From an uncultured Planctomycetaceae bacterium (lineage in GTDB: Bacteria; Planctomycetota; Planctomycetia; Planctomycetales; Planctomycetaceae): 64,000 nt of DNA. Positions 44,335 to 53,973 of this stretch are shown here, piece by piece. The stretch spans positions 186,001 through 250,000 of the forward strand of contig CALSLT010000017.1 of NCBI GenBank assembly GCA_943787265.1, given 5' to 3'. A program made the translations under genes and the position numbers. The notes below the pieces were generated by a model. The model was not told the origin of the DNA. It ran no database searches and saw nothing but the letters and a program-made list of their open reading frames with translations. How positions within the stretch are numbered: position 1 is the first letter of the stretch; each line of letters starts with the position of its first letter.

Positions 44335-44375
44335 ATCCTAAATCTAGCGCGTCTGCCAATTCCGCCACTCCCGCA
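44335..44375. repeat. attR: 41-bp direct repeat, displaced tRNA-Leu 5' half
   Basis: Identical to 37721-37761. This is the original chromosomal 5' half of the tRNA gene, cut off from its 3' half by the element and no longer able to give a tRNA. It retains the host sequence upstream of the tRNA. Confidence 0.93.
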
Positions 44376-44538
44376 TTTGTGACTTTGCGCGTAGGTTACA
44401 TTGTCTCCCGCCTCGACGACAACCACTGCGACAGCAGTATTTGGGATTGAATTCCCATCCGGTTTTCTGCCCGTCGCCTGAGCTGAAACAGCCGACTGAG
44501 ACCTCAAGTCACTGAGCACCTTCCACTTCCGCTCGTCA

Positions 44539-45102
44539 TTATCGTCCCAGAATAATCGGCAACATTCGGACGATGTTTCGTGCATCATCGATTCCTCGAT
44601 GCGGGCGTCCTTCGAAGGTCAAATTGTGTTTGCTAAGAGCATGCCCGAAGCCCTCGCCTCGCTTCAGGCTAAATCGTTCGGTGTAACGCTTCTTCAGATT
44701 GACGTGACGATCTCCGAACGGCCAGGTGGTGTCGTGAAACGCGCAGTCCCGCTCGAATTGTCGAAGATCGTAGGCTCCCCATGAGCAGAATACGGCGTCA
44801 GGAAATCCCGCCATCCAGTCGGTCAGCCTGCGCATTGCTTCTGAAAAACTAACAGCGGAATCGACGTCTGCCTGTTGAATCCCGGTCAGCTCTCTGCAGA
44901 AGTCGGTCAGCGCGGTGTGGCGAACCGGCCGCACGAAAATCTGAAACTCGTCAACTGGTTGAAGCGTTTTGCCTTCCGCAATCACTGCACCGATTTCGAT
45001 GATTTCCATTTCCTCGCGGGGAAACTGGCCGTCGTTGCAGCAGGTCGCTTCGAGATCGATCACCAGCCAGTGACCAGGCGATTCTGGGGATGTGTTTTCC
45101 AT
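44539..45102 (-). CDS. DEDDh 3'-5' exonuclease (ERI-1/DnaQ-like)
   Basis: About 187 residues from the ATG at 45102 (MENTSPESPGHWLVIDLEAT); an upstream ATG at 45156 adds 18 residues of poor quality. The exonuclease motifs are complete: DLEAT (Exo I), CSWGAYDLRQFERD (Exo II) and HRGIDDARNI (Exo III, with His and Asp). LTGIQQADVDSAVSF and the Cys-rich start of the domain are typical of the ERI-1/ribonuclease-H-like group that trims RNA ends. It lies just outside attR and is intact, so integration did not touch it. The 163 bases between attR and its stop hold nothing recognisable. Confidence 0.88.
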   Translation of the reverse strand: MENTSPESPGHWLVIDLEATCCNDGQFPREEMEIIEIGAVIAEGKTLQPVDEFQIFVRPVRHTALTDFCRELTGIQQADVDSAVSFSEAMRRLTDWMAGFPDAVFCSWGAYDLRQFERDCAFHDTTWPFGDRHVNLKKRYTERFSLKRGEGFGHALSKHNLTFEGRPHRGIDDARNIVRMLPIILGR

Positions 45103-45459
45103 GAACCTGCTCTGAATTATTCCCGAGAAAATGGCCGCCGTTCTTTGGCTGCTCAACCACCTGGTTGGACGCGTTGTACCTGACCAGGGGCTTCAGATTC
45201 GAGCACCTGTTGCGGTATCGCCTTTGGCGCGCAATGTACGAGCTGTTCCGATTCTACGCTCACACAACGTGCCGCCTGTGTATCTGCAGGACGCAGATCC
45301 CGCAAACGCCTCACGGGGCACCGCGTTTCCGGCTGAAGAGTGAATCAAAATCAATGTCGTTCCAGATATGCCGTGCTAAGGATCGATGGTGAGGATACTT
45401 GGGTTCCCGCATCCAGTATCCCTTCTTTCGTCCATCGACTTCAGCACGGGCCCATCTTC

Positions 45460-45720
45460 ATGTCACAATCCACACCTAAACCACATTTTGCTGGCACGAC
45501 TTCGTCGCCGGACAGCGAACTCGAAACTTCGGTTCGCAGTAGCTTGCAAAAAACCGGCTATCACCAGCTTCGTCGGTTGGATGTTGTCGTCGAAGATGGC
45601 CAGGTTCGACTGAGCGGTCGCTTGCCGCAGTTTTATCTTCTGCAGCTTGCTCAACAGGCAGTCATGAAGACCGAAGGCGTGCTGAATCTCGACAACGGAA
45701 TCGAAATCGTCCGCGGCTGA
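45460..45720 (+). CDS. BON-domain protein
   Basis: About 86 residues from the ATG at 45460 (MSQSTPKPHFAGTTSS); the frame is open upstream to 45340. The BON domain fills residues about 22-85: ELETSVRSSLQKTGYHQLRRLDVVVEDGQVRLSGRLPQFYLLQLAQQAVMKTEGVLNLDNGIEIV. There is no signal peptide. BON domains are thought to bind phospholipid or partner proteins. The 357 bases before it (45103-45459) hold no convincing gene. Confidence 0.8.
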   Translation: MSQSTPKPHFAGTTSSPDSELETSVRSSLQKTGYHQLRRLDVVVEDGQVRLSGRLPQFYLLQLAQQAVMKTEGVLNLDNGIEIVRG

Positions 45721-45763
45721 GAAGTCTGCCCGGAGAACCGACTGTCCGGAGCGAACAGCAACT

Positions 45764-47221
45764 CTAAGCCAGAAGTTTATCGACAACGGTCCCCGGCTGA
45801 CCGTCGAGCAAAGTCTGCTCCCGCCCGTTCCGCTTGTACGTCAGATCCGACGCCTCAATTCCGAACTGATGAAGCAGCGTCGCGTGAATGTCGTAATGAT
45901 TGACGACATCGTCGACTGCCTTGTGCCCCCATTCGTCAGTCGTGCCGTGAACGTGGCCGGCTTTGAATCCTCCGCCCGCGTACCAGTGCGAAAACCCGTA
46001 CGTGTTATGGTCTCGCCCGATCTTCGCCGCACCAGCGTCGTTTTGAATCACTGGCAGGCGGCCCATTTCACCGCCCCATTGGACGATCGTTGAGTCGAGC
46101 ATTCCAAGCTGCTTCAAATCAACGACCAAAGCTGCCGATCCCTTGTCGACTTTCTTACACGCATTCGGAAGTGCGCTGCGGATTGAGCCGTGGCTGTCCC
46201 ACAGTTGATTCTGCGTGAAGACCTGCACAAAGCGGACGCCGCGTTCAACCAGCCGCCTGGCAATCAGGCATCGGCTTCCGTACTCGGCCGTCGTTCCGCC
46301 ATCGAGCATCCCATACATCTGCTGAACCGACTTCGATTCTTTGCTCAGGTCCATCGCTTCGGCGGCCGCCGTCTGCATGCGCGCGGCCAGTTCATAACTT
46401 TGAATCCGAGCTTCCAGATCGAGCTGCCCGGCACGCTGCTTCAAGTGTCGGTCGTTCATCTTCTCCAGAAACGCCAGTGATCGTTCCTGAACTTTTCCCG
46501 AAAGATAGCTCGGCGGCTGCAGGTTCAGGATTCTTGGCTCCTGAGCGCGGATCACCGTTCCCTGATAAACCGCTGGAAGAAATCCGTTCGACCAGTTTTC
46601 GACGCCCATCACCGGAAGCTGCCCTGGATCGATCAGCGCCATGTACGCCGGCAGATTTTGAGTCTCGCTGCCGAGCCCGTAAGTCAGCCAGCTTCCGATC
46701 GATGGTCGGCCGCCGAGAACTCGCCCGTTCGTCAGCGCTCGGATCGACTGCCCATGATTATTCACTCCGGTCTTCATAGACCGTACCAGGCAAATGTCGT
46801 CAGCGATGCCCGCGATGTTTGGGATCAGCTCGGAAAGTTCTGTTCCGCACTCGCCACGTTTTTCAAACTTCCAGGGACTCGCGAAAACTTTCGAGCTGGC
46901 CTGTGCCGCGTTGTCATATTTGATCTCGCCGGGGAACGCTTTTCCGTCCCATTTTTCCATCTCTGGCTTTGGATCGAACAGGTCGTGATGCGAAGGTCCT
47001 CCCTGCATCCAGAGCGAAATCATCGCCTTCGCTTTGGGCTCAAAGTGCGGCTGCTTTGGCTTCTGATCAAAAGATCGTGGCTCAAGTTCCGGCTTCTCAG
47101 GCTTAGCAAACGCGTCGTCCTGCTGAAGCAACCACGCCAACGCCAGGCTGCTGGCACTGAACGAGCTGGTTCCTAGAAACTCTCGACGGCTGATTCCGTT
47201 TTCAGTCATGTCATGACTCAT
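45764..47221 (-). CDS. DUF1501 protein, Tat-exported
   Basis: 485 residues with a twin-arginine signal (GISRREFLGTSSFSASSLALAWLLQ); the start may be the ATG at 47221 or at 47209. DUF1501 motifs: AMISLWMQGGPSHHDLFDPKP, DICLVRSMKTGVNNHGQSI, PSIGSWLTYGLGSE, GVRFVQVFTQNQLWDSHGSI, TIVQWGGEMGRLPVIQND and GRDHNTYGFSHWYAGGGFKAG. It follows the DUF1549/1553/cytochrome gene by 15 bases, the usual planctomycete pair, implying cotranscription and a shared extracytoplasmic role. Confidence 0.94.
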   Translation of the reverse strand: MSHDMTENGISRREFLGTSSFSASSLALAWLLQQDDAFAKPEKPELEPRSFDQKPKQPHFEPKAKAMISLWMQGGPSHHDLFDPKPEMEKWDGKAFPGEIKYDNAAQASSKVFASPWKFEKRGECGTELSELIPNIAGIADDICLVRSMKTGVNNHGQSIRALTNGRVLGGRPSIGSWLTYGLGSETQNLPAYMALIDPGQLPVMGVENWSNGFLPAVYQGTVIRAQEPRILNLQPPSYLSGKVQERSLAFLEKMNDRHLKQRAGQLDLEARIQSYELAARMQTAAAEAMDLSKESKSVQQMYGMLDGGTTAEYGSRCLIARRLVERGVRFVQVFTQNQLWDSHGSIRSALPNACKKVDKGSAALVVDLKQLGMLDSTIVQWGGEMGRLPVIQNDAGAAKIGRDHNTYGFSHWYAGGGFKAGHVHGTTDEWGHKAVDDVVNHYDIHATLLHQFGIEASDLTYKRNGREQTLLDGQPGTVVDKLLA

Positions 47222-47236
47222 TCTGCAATTGCAAAC

Positions 47237-49969
47237 TTAATCGACGTAAAGAAACTCGTTCGAACTCAACAGCAACTGGCACAGGTTTGCCAACGCCAGT
47301 TCTGCCGCATCCCGTTTGACGTTTTTCGCCTTTGGATCAAACCGGTTTGTGACTGGCTTTGTCTCGACTGGCTTCGTTTTGAATTGCTCAATCTGAGCGT
47401 CGAGAAACTCCAGCGCTTCGTTAATCTCGTTGTCCGCCGGGTTCCGTACAAAGGCGATTCGCCAGGCATGCCGGACTTGTTCGCCGGCGTTTGTTCCGGC
47501 TTCGCGACGAACTCGAGCGGCAAAATGCTCGGCCATCTGCACGATGAAATCGCTGTTCATCAGAAAGAGCGACTGCGGCGCGACGGTCGACGAGTTTCGA
47601 CGTTCGCAATTCGGCTCCATCTTCGGCAGATCAAAAGTGTCAAGCACCGTCAGCGGCCGCGAACGCCGCCACTGAACGAAGATTGTTTTGCGAAACTCTT
47701 CTGTATTCATGGCGAGAACTGGCCCTGGTCGTCCCGCATTCAGATTCTCTTTTCCGATGACCCATTGGCCGACGATGTCTGCCATGACCGGCACCGGCGA
47801 GCCAGCACGTCGATCGTTCAACAGACCGCCAACAGCCAGCATCGAATCCCGAAGAGTTTCCGCGTCGAGCCGTCGAATTGGGAAGTGCCAGTACAGCGTG
47901 TTGTCCGGATCGACGACTTGCGGGCTCCGGGCCTTAGCGGCTGAGACAGACATTTCAAAACGTCCGATTGAACCGGCGACTCCCTGCTGACGATAAACGC
48001 TCGACGTCATAATCAGCCGGTGGAGATGTTTGAGGCTCCAGCCACTCGACACAAACTCCGATGCCAGCCAGTCGAGCAGCTCGGGATGCGTTGGTCGATC
48101 GCCGAGCAACCCGAAATCGCCGGGCGTGTTGACGATTCCGCGGCCGAAGTGGTGCATCCAGATTCGGTTGACCAGAACGCGTGCGACGAGCGGATGGCTT
48201 CCGTCGGTCAGTCGCTGAGCCCATTGAAGCCGGCGTCCGGTCGTTGGTAATTGGTCATCGTTGACCGACAGCTTCGCGTCCGCAGAGTTCTGTGACAGAA
48301 CAGTCAGACTCGCTGGCTCAAGAGCCTGTTTCGGCTGCTCATGATCGCCTCGTGCAAACAGAAATGTTTGAGGCACTTTGCCCGGCGTCTCTGTCGTTGC
48401 ACGAACGAATTCTTCTTTGGGCTTCTTCGCTCGAAGAGCCGTCGCCTTTGCTGACATCTTCTTCAGAACGTCGGCCGCTTTCTTATCGTAAAGGTAAAGC
48501 GAGCCTGCCGAGACATTGAGACTTGGATGCTTCTTCAACAGCCGCTTCTGCTCGGTCGTTCGATCCTTCGCTACGGTATCGCGAGCCTTTTGAGCCTCTT
48601 CGCGAATCTTTTCCGGCAGCTTGGCCAGTTCTTTTGCAAAGGTGGCGGCAATGAACTCGTTCTGCTTTGCGGTTCGTTCTTCGAGAATCTTCTTTGCTTC
48701 CGTTTCAATTTCCGCTGCGACTTTCTTGTCGGCGGCTGTGTACAACGAAATCCGCCGTGAGTTCGGAGTCCGCCAGTTCTTTGGATCGTATGCTGGCTCA
48801 AAGATCGCTCGCATGCGGTAGTAGTCCGACTGTGGAATCGGGTCGTAGCGATGATCGTGGCACTGAGCACAGCCGACCGTCATGCCGAGCAACGATGTCG
48901 AGACGATCTTCACCGTTTCGGCAATGACATCGTTCTTGGCGAGTTCGGCGTCGGCTGCTCCACCACCAGTTCCATCCGGACCGTTTCTCAGAAACCCCGT
49001 CGCGATCAGCCGCGCGATGCCTTCGGGAGGCAACTCAGCGTACGGCGGGCGGACCATCTCGTCGCCCGCGAGTTGTTCACGGATAAATTCATCGAACGGT
49101 TTGTCATCGTTCAACGACTGAATCACCCAGTCACGATACTTCCATGCCCAGAGCCGGACCTTGTCGTCAATCGTGTAACCTTCCGAATCGGCGTACCCCG
49201 CGACGTCCAGCCAGTGTCGCCCCCAGCGGTCTCCGTAATCGTGCGAGGCGAGTAGCTGATCGACCAGACGATCGTAAGCCTCGGGCGATGAATCCTCGAC
49301 AAATGCTCGGACAGCTTCTGGAGAAGGCGGCATTCCGATCAGATCAAAATACGCTCGACGAATCAGTGCCGTGCGGTCAGCGCTCGGCGAGAGGCCAAAG
49401 CTATCCTTCTCAAGGCGACTGACAACAAAGGCGTCGATCGGCGTTCTGATCGAGTCATGATGCTGCACGGCGGGCGGCGCGGGCCGCTCCACCGGCTGGA
49501 ACGACCACCAACTGCGTTCTTCCTCGGTAATCAGATCCGCATCGGTCAAGACGTCCGGTTCCGCCCGAGCAGTCACGGCTCCGGCAGTAATCCAACGAGC
49601 GATGACGTCAATCTCTGCCGAGGAAACTTTCTTCGACGGGTCATCTCCCGGCGGCATTTCTCCACTAAGCAGTCGCTCAATCAGGAGGCTTTCGCTTGGC
49701 TTTCCAGCAACGATGACCGACCCGCTGTCTCCGCCCTTTGCCAGAAAACGGCGAAGGCGCACGTCGAGACTTCCTTCGAGCTCTTCTTCCTCGCCGTGGC
49801 AATGGAAGCAGTGCGTCTTCAGGATCGGTCGCACGTCACGCTCGAAAGTCAGCGGGGCATTGGGAACGACTGACGAGCCGTCCGATTCGGCAGCCCGAAG
49901 CGAAGTGCAATTCCAAACGAAAAGCATCAGCGCTGAGGCTGTGATGCAGATAACAAAGCGAAGTCTCAT
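47237..49969 (-). CDS. Planctomycete cytochrome-c, DUF1549 and DUF1553 protein
   Basis: 910 residues. A signal peptide (FVICITASALMLFVWNCTSLRAA) is followed by the planctomycete cytochrome-c domain with the haem motif CFHCHGEEEELEGSLDVRLR and distal GEMPPGDDP. DUF1549 (TPIDAFVVSRLEKDSFGLSPSADRTALIRRAYFDLIGMPPSPEAVRAF; HWLDVAGYADSEGYTIDD) and a second region with CAQCHDHRYDPIPQ, then DUF1553 (LVARVLVNRIWMHHFGRGIVNTPGDFG, QSLFLMNSDF) complete it. Redox coupling through the cytochrome domain is probable; the substrate of the family is not established. Paired with the DUF1501 gene downstream; divergent from cpaF. Confidence 0.95.
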   Translation of the reverse strand: MRLRFVICITASALMLFVWNCTSLRAAESDGSSVVPNAPLTFERDVRPILKTHCFHCHGEEEELEGSLDVRLRRFLAKGGDSGSVIVAGKPSESLLIERLLSGEMPPGDDPSKKVSSAEIDVIARWITAGAVTARAEPDVLTDADLITEEERSWWSFQPVERPAPPAVQHHDSIRTPIDAFVVSRLEKDSFGLSPSADRTALIRRAYFDLIGMPPSPEAVRAFVEDSSPEAYDRLVDQLLASHDYGDRWGRHWLDVAGYADSEGYTIDDKVRLWAWKYRDWVIQSLNDDKPFDEFIREQLAGDEMVRPPYAELPPEGIARLIATGFLRNGPDGTGGGAADAELAKNDVIAETVKIVSTSLLGMTVGCAQCHDHRYDPIPQSDYYRMRAIFEPAYDPKNWRTPNSRRISLYTAADKKVAAEIETEAKKILEERTAKQNEFIAATFAKELAKLPEKIREEAQKARDTVAKDRTTEQKRLLKKHPSLNVSAGSLYLYDKKAADVLKKMSAKATALRAKKPKEEFVRATTETPGKVPQTFLFARGDHEQPKQALEPASLTVLSQNSADAKLSVNDDQLPTTGRRLQWAQRLTDGSHPLVARVLVNRIWMHHFGRGIVNTPGDFGLLGDRPTHPELLDWLASEFVSSGWSLKHLHRLIMTSSVYRQQGVAGSIGRFEMSVSAAKARSPQVVDPDNTLYWHFPIRRLDAETLRDSMLAVGGLLNDRRAGSPVPVMADIVGQWVIGKENLNAGRPGPVLAMNTEEFRKTIFVQWRRSRPLTVLDTFDLPKMEPNCERRNSSTVAPQSLFLMNSDFIVQMAEHFAARVRREAGTNAGEQVRHAWRIAFVRNPADNEINEALEFLDAQIEQFKTKPVETKPVTNRFDPKAKNVKRDAAELALANLCQLLLSSNEFLYVD

Positions 49970-50401
49970 GGCAGGGTCTTCCCGAGGCAGGAAGCGGGAT
50001 CAGGGCAGGCTTTCAGTAACGGATCGGAAAGCCCACCGCGGGGAACGACCAGCCTCGCCGAAAAGCACTTTCTTCGTCAACCGAAAAGCGGTTTCTCTGT
50101 CCGTTAGGGAAAGGAAACATGCTGACGGCACTCCGAGTTTCACACGACGAAAGCTGAAGAACCACTCATCGCTGCCACCTTGTCGGAATCCGCGGGCTCT
50201 GACACGTCGCGCGATCATGACAGGGCATCCGATTATGACAGTCAAAGAGGAATCGGACTCCGGAGCGTTCAGGAAACATTTCCCATCTCTGCGGCAATGA
50301 CTCGATTTCGTGAGCTATGTTCGAATGACAGGTTTCATTCGGAGCAGAAGGTCTGCTCTTCCCCTCTGAAACCAGGAAGACAGTCCTGAGGTCAACGGAA
50401 C
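49970..50401. other. 432-bp divergent intergenic region
   Basis: Lies between the starts of the DUF1549/1553 gene and cpaF. Short open frames here have no coding character. It presumably holds promoters for both directions; no specific operator was recognised. Confidence 0.5.
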
Positions 50402-51718
50402 ATGCCCGCACCGTCTTTTGCCCAGCGAAGCCGCGCCGAAAACGCAGCCAACGATCTGGAAACGCTTAAACGAACAATCCACGGAAAGCTCGTCGAGAAG
50501 CTGGACCTCTCACGCCTCGGCGATCTTGAAGGCGACACTTTACGCCGCGAGATCCGCCTGGTCATCGAGCATCTTTGCGATACTGAAAACCCATTGCTTA
50601 ACCGGTCAGAACGCGAGCGGTTGATCGAGGAGATCCTCGACGAAACGTTCGGCTTCGGCCCGCTGGAACTGCTCCTCAAAGAGCCCGGCGTGGCGGACAT
50701 TATGATCAACGGTCCGAAGCATGTCTTTGTCGAAAAGGACGGCCGGATCCAGCGACACAAAGTGACGTTTCGTGACAACGAGCACTTGTTACAGATTCTC
50801 GACCGCATCGTGTCGAAGGTCGGCCGACGAGTCGATGAAACATCCCCGATGGTCGACGCTCGCCTGCCAGACGGTTCGCGTCTGAACGCGATCGTTCCGC
50901 CGCTGGCGCTCGACGGTCCATCACTGACAATTCGAAAGTTTGGTTCCAACCCGCTGACGCTGGAAGACCTGCTGCGATTCGGAGCGTTCACACCAGAAAT
51001 GGTCATGGTCCTGGAAGGGATTATTAAGGCTCGACTGAACTGCATCATCAGTGGCGGTACTGGTTCCGGTAAGACGACGTTGCTTAACACTCTATCGAGC
51101 TTTATCCCGAACGATCAGCGAGTCATCACGATCGAAGACGCGGCCGAACTCCAGCTTCAGCAGGAACACGTTCTGCGTTTGGAAACTCGCCCACCGAACA
51201 TCGAAGGCAAGGGACGCATCGGGGCCACGGACCTTGTGAAGAACGCACTGCGAATGCGGCCTGACCGAATCATCATCGGGGAATGTCGTGGCGGCGAAGC
51301 ACTCGACATGCTCCAGGCCATGAACACCGGCCACGAAGGTTCGCTGACAACCATCCATGCCAACACACCTCGTGATGCTGTTTCTCGACTGGAAACAATG
51401 ATCACGATGGGCGGCGTGGAACTGCCTCTGCGAGCGCTTCGAACTCAGTTCGCATCAGCCGTGGACCTGATCATCCAGGTAAACCGTCTGCAGGGTGGAC
51501 CTCGAAAAGTCACACACATCACAGAAGTGCTCGGTATGGAAGGCGACACCGTCATCATGCAGGACATCTTCAACTTCAACGTCGAAGGCGTTGACGATGA
51601 AGGGAGAGCTACCGGCCACTTCACAGCATCGGGCGTACGGCCGGGATTCATGTCGAAGCTCGAAGCGTCAGGAGTCCGACTGCCGGCAAACCTCTTCAAC
51701 GCTCGGCAGTTGAGCTGA
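50402..51718 (+). CDS. cpaF: CpaF/TadA-family secretion ATPase
   Basis: 438-residue hexameric ATPase of type IVc (Tad/Flp) pili or related secretion systems. N-terminal helical region (LKRTIHGKLVEKLDLSRL), then FGPLELLLKEPGVADIMINGP and GRRVDETSPMVDARLPDGSRLNAIVPPLALDGPSLTIRKF, Walker A GGTGSGKTTLLN, ITIEDAAELQL, the Walker B region RPDRIIIGECRGGEALDMLQAMNTGHEGSLTTIHAN, and the C-terminal VDLIIQVNRLQGGPRKVTHI. It is followed by two membrane subunits, TadB-like and TadC-like. No CpaB/CpaC, pilin or TadE genes lie in the window; they may be elsewhere. Confidence 0.95.
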   Translation: MPAPSFAQRSRAENAANDLETLKRTIHGKLVEKLDLSRLGDLEGDTLRREIRLVIEHLCDTENPLLNRSERERLIEEILDETFGFGPLELLLKEPGVADIMINGPKHVFVEKDGRIQRHKVTFRDNEHLLQILDRIVSKVGRRVDETSPMVDARLPDGSRLNAIVPPLALDGPSLTIRKFGSNPLTLEDLLRFGAFTPEMVMVLEGIIKARLNCIISGGTGSGKTTLLNTLSSFIPNDQRVITIEDAAELQLQQEHVLRLETRPPNIEGKGRIGATDLVKNALRMRPDRIIIGECRGGEALDMLQAMNTGHEGSLTTIHANTPRDAVSRLETMITMGGVELPLRALRTQFASAVDLIIQVNRLQGGPRKVTHITEVLGMEGDTVIMQDIFNFNVEGVDDEGRATGHFTASGVRPGFMSKLEASGVRLPANLFNARQLS

Positions 51719-51878
51719 ATCGACAGCAACTCCGCCGCCACAAAATAAAACGTCGCAAAACACAACGATACTCAACACTACTAATCCTCATGACAAACCT
51801 TGTGCATCAGTGCAGAACCTGTTGTGGGCGTCTCTTTTCTTCGTGGAGCCCTCTCCGCGTCGGACAAGGTGAGATGAA

Positions 51879-52844
51879 ATGACCAGCTACCTGATCATGT
51901 TCGGAATATTTGCAGCGGTCACCATTCTGGTCGGTGCAATCTTCTTCCTGTTGTACGATGCCAGCGCGTCGACAACAGAAGATCGGCTCGAAGTGTTGAC
52001 CGGCAAAAAGGCCGCACGAGCTGAAGATCAGGGCATCATGAAGGAAGACATGGTCGCTGCTGGCGGCAGTGTCACGCGGTTCTTCGGAAAGATGTTCGAA
52101 GGAATTGGCAACATCGGTCTGTTCTTCGAACAGGCCGATTCTCCGATCAGACCAGACATGTTCTTTCTGATGAGCTTTGTCAGCCTGTTTCTGGGAGCCG
52201 GAGTCGGCTGGGCAAGCCGCGCACCGATGCCACTCTGGCCGGTATTCGCAATTGGCTTCTCTCTGATCCCGTTTATCTGGTTGTGGATGCGTCGGCGAGG
52301 CCGTTTCAAACGTTTCGCCAAACAGTTGCCAGACGCGATGGAGCTTATCGCTCGCGCACTTCGATCAGGACACTCACTGAACCAGGGCATCGCCGTGGTT
52401 GTAGAAGAAATGCCTGCTCCAATCGCCACGGAATTCATGCTCGCTTACGAGGAACAGAATCTCGGTATACCAATCGAAATCGCTCTGAAGAACATGATGA
52501 AGCGAATGCCGAACATGGACCTGAAATTCTTCGTGACCGCGGTCGGCATTCAAAAACAGGCCGGTGGCGACCTGTCAGAAATCCTCGACAAGATCGGGTA
52601 CATCATCCGCGAACGGTTCAAAATCATGGGCCAGGTCATGGCTCTGACCGGCGAAGGTCGAATCAGTGGAATCGTGCTCCAGGCTCTGCCGATCGGTTTG
52701 TTCCTCACGCTTTACTACATGAACCCCGAGTATGTCATGCTCCTCTTTCAGGAAGAGCTCGGCAAACAGATGCTGTTTTACGCGATCGTGATGCAGGTTC
52801 TCGGAGCGTTCGTCATTAAAAAAATCGTCGCGATCAAAGTCTGA
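51879..52844 (+). CDS. TadB-like type II secretion F-family membrane protein
   Basis: 321 residues with an N-terminal membrane helix (YLIMFGIFAAVTILVGAIFFLL), a pair of helices near residues 90-135 and two near the C-terminus. The T2SSF domain (KRFAKQLPDAMELIARALRSGHSLNQGIAVVVEEMPAPIATEFMLAYEEQNLGIPIEIALKNM) is typical of TadB. It forms part of the inner-membrane platform driven by the CpaF ATPase. The ATG at 51879 is preceded by GGTGAG, a good ribosome site. Confidence 0.92.
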   Translation: MTSYLIMFGIFAAVTILVGAIFFLLYDASASTTEDRLEVLTGKKAARAEDQGIMKEDMVAAGGSVTRFFGKMFEGIGNIGLFFEQADSPIRPDMFFLMSFVSLFLGAGVGWASRAPMPLWPVFAIGFSLIPFIWLWMRRRGRFKRFAKQLPDAMELIARALRSGHSLNQGIAVVVEEMPAPIATEFMLAYEEQNLGIPIEIALKNMMKRMPNMDLKFFVTAVGIQKQAGGDLSEILDKIGYIIRERFKIMGQVMALTGEGRISGIVLQALPIGLFLTLYYMNPEYVMLLFQEELGKQMLFYAIVMQVLGAFVIKKIVAIKV

Positions 52845-52914
52845 CGTCGATCGGCACGAGCCACTTTTTTGCAATCAGTTAAACAATCGTCTCAACGGAC
52901 ACGGGATTCCCGTC

Positions 52915-53844
52915 ATGGACTACACACTTCTCGGACAATTCGCCGTCTTCGGTGCCGTCACAGTCATGCTGTGGGCGATGTTTACGGTCTTTACCGGTGA
53001 CTCTTCCCGAGCATCGGAACGGCTCGACCAGCTTAAAGATCCGAGCAGCAAAGCTGCCGGCCTCACCGACGATCCGAATTCGTTGAGCATGCTTGAGAAA
53101 GCGGCTCCGACATTATCAAAAGCCTTCGAACCAAAATCGGAACTCGAACAGAACGAACTGAAAGTCAAGCTGGCGAATGCCGGTTTCAACTCACCCAACG
53201 CACCGCAGATGTATGCCGGTGCGCGAGCTGGCTTGGGCATCTTCTGCGCGCTTGCCGGCGGAGCCCTCGGATACTTCCGCTGGGGTGCGAACATGCAGGG
53301 CATGATGGCTCTGGCCATCACGGCAGCCGTCGGTCTCTATGCACCAGCCATCTGGCTGTGGTTGATCCGAAAAGGTCGCATGGAGCGAATTTTTCTTTCG
53401 CTGCCTGACCTGCTCGACCTGCTGGTAGTCTGTGTCGAAGCCGGACTGGGCCTTGACGCGGCCATGCGTCGAGTTGCCGAAGAGCTGGAAGATTCGGCCC
53501 CTGACGCCAGCTACGAATTTGCCATGTGCAACATGCAATTGCAGATGGGAATTCCCAAAAAACAGGTTCTGCATGACTTGGGTATTCGGTCTGGCGTCGA
53601 CGACATGAAGGCTCTTGCCGCGATTCTGATCCAGGCTGAAAAGTTCGGTTCATCAATCGCCCAGGCGTTGCGGGTTCAGTCTGACACGATGCGTGTTAAA
53701 CGACGGCAGATGGCCGAAGAAAAAGCCCAGCAGACATCCGTCAAGATGATCTTCCCGCTGGTGATCTTCATTTTCCCTGGCGTGTTCGTGGTCATCGTCG
53801 GCCCGGCAGCCATCATGATGATCAACAATCTGTTGACCGAGTAA
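52915..53844 (+). CDS. TadC-like type II secretion F-family membrane protein
   Basis: 309 residues, also T2SSF: PDLLDLLVVCVEAGLGLDAAMRRVAEELEDSAPDASYEFAMCNMQLQMGIPKKQVLHDLGIRSGVDDMKALAAILIQAEKFGSSIAQALRVQSDTMRVKRRQMAEEKAQQTSVKMIFPLVIFIFPGVFVVIVGPA is the characteristic TadC stretch, with four membrane helices overall. It pairs with the TadB-like protein 70 bases upstream to form the platform of a type IVc pilus or secretion machine. The following gene belongs to a different (Mla) unit. Confidence 0.92.
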   Translation: MDYTLLGQFAVFGAVTVMLWAMFTVFTGDSSRASERLDQLKDPSSKAAGLTDDPNSLSMLEKAAPTLSKAFEPKSELEQNELKVKLANAGFNSPNAPQMYAGARAGLGIFCALAGGALGYFRWGANMQGMMALAITAAVGLYAPAIWLWLIRKGRMERIFLSLPDLLDLLVVCVEAGLGLDAAMRRVAEELEDSAPDASYEFAMCNMQLQMGIPKKQVLHDLGIRSGVDDMKALAAILIQAEKFGSSIAQALRVQSDTMRVKRRQMAEEKAQQTSVKMIFPLVIFIFPGVFVVIVGPAAIMMINNLLTE

Positions 53845-53973
53845 TTAGCGGTCTCAGAGCCAGAAAATCTGGTCTCCCCCCGAATTGCGGAAATTGGCTA
53901 ACCTTCCGCCCGTCGCCCAGCAAGGAATGCGCGCCGACAGAATTTGACCCCAATAACACCTGACACGGACGTC

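Noticed and set aside
44165..44368. 67-residue frame beginning MAELADALDLGC
   Set aside because: This is the well-known translation of a tRNA-Leu 5' half read as protein; it coincides with attR and is not a gene.
45103..45459. Possible short plus-strand gene before the BON protein
   Set aside because: Frames are Arg/Cys-rich, lack a start with a ribosome site and resemble no family.
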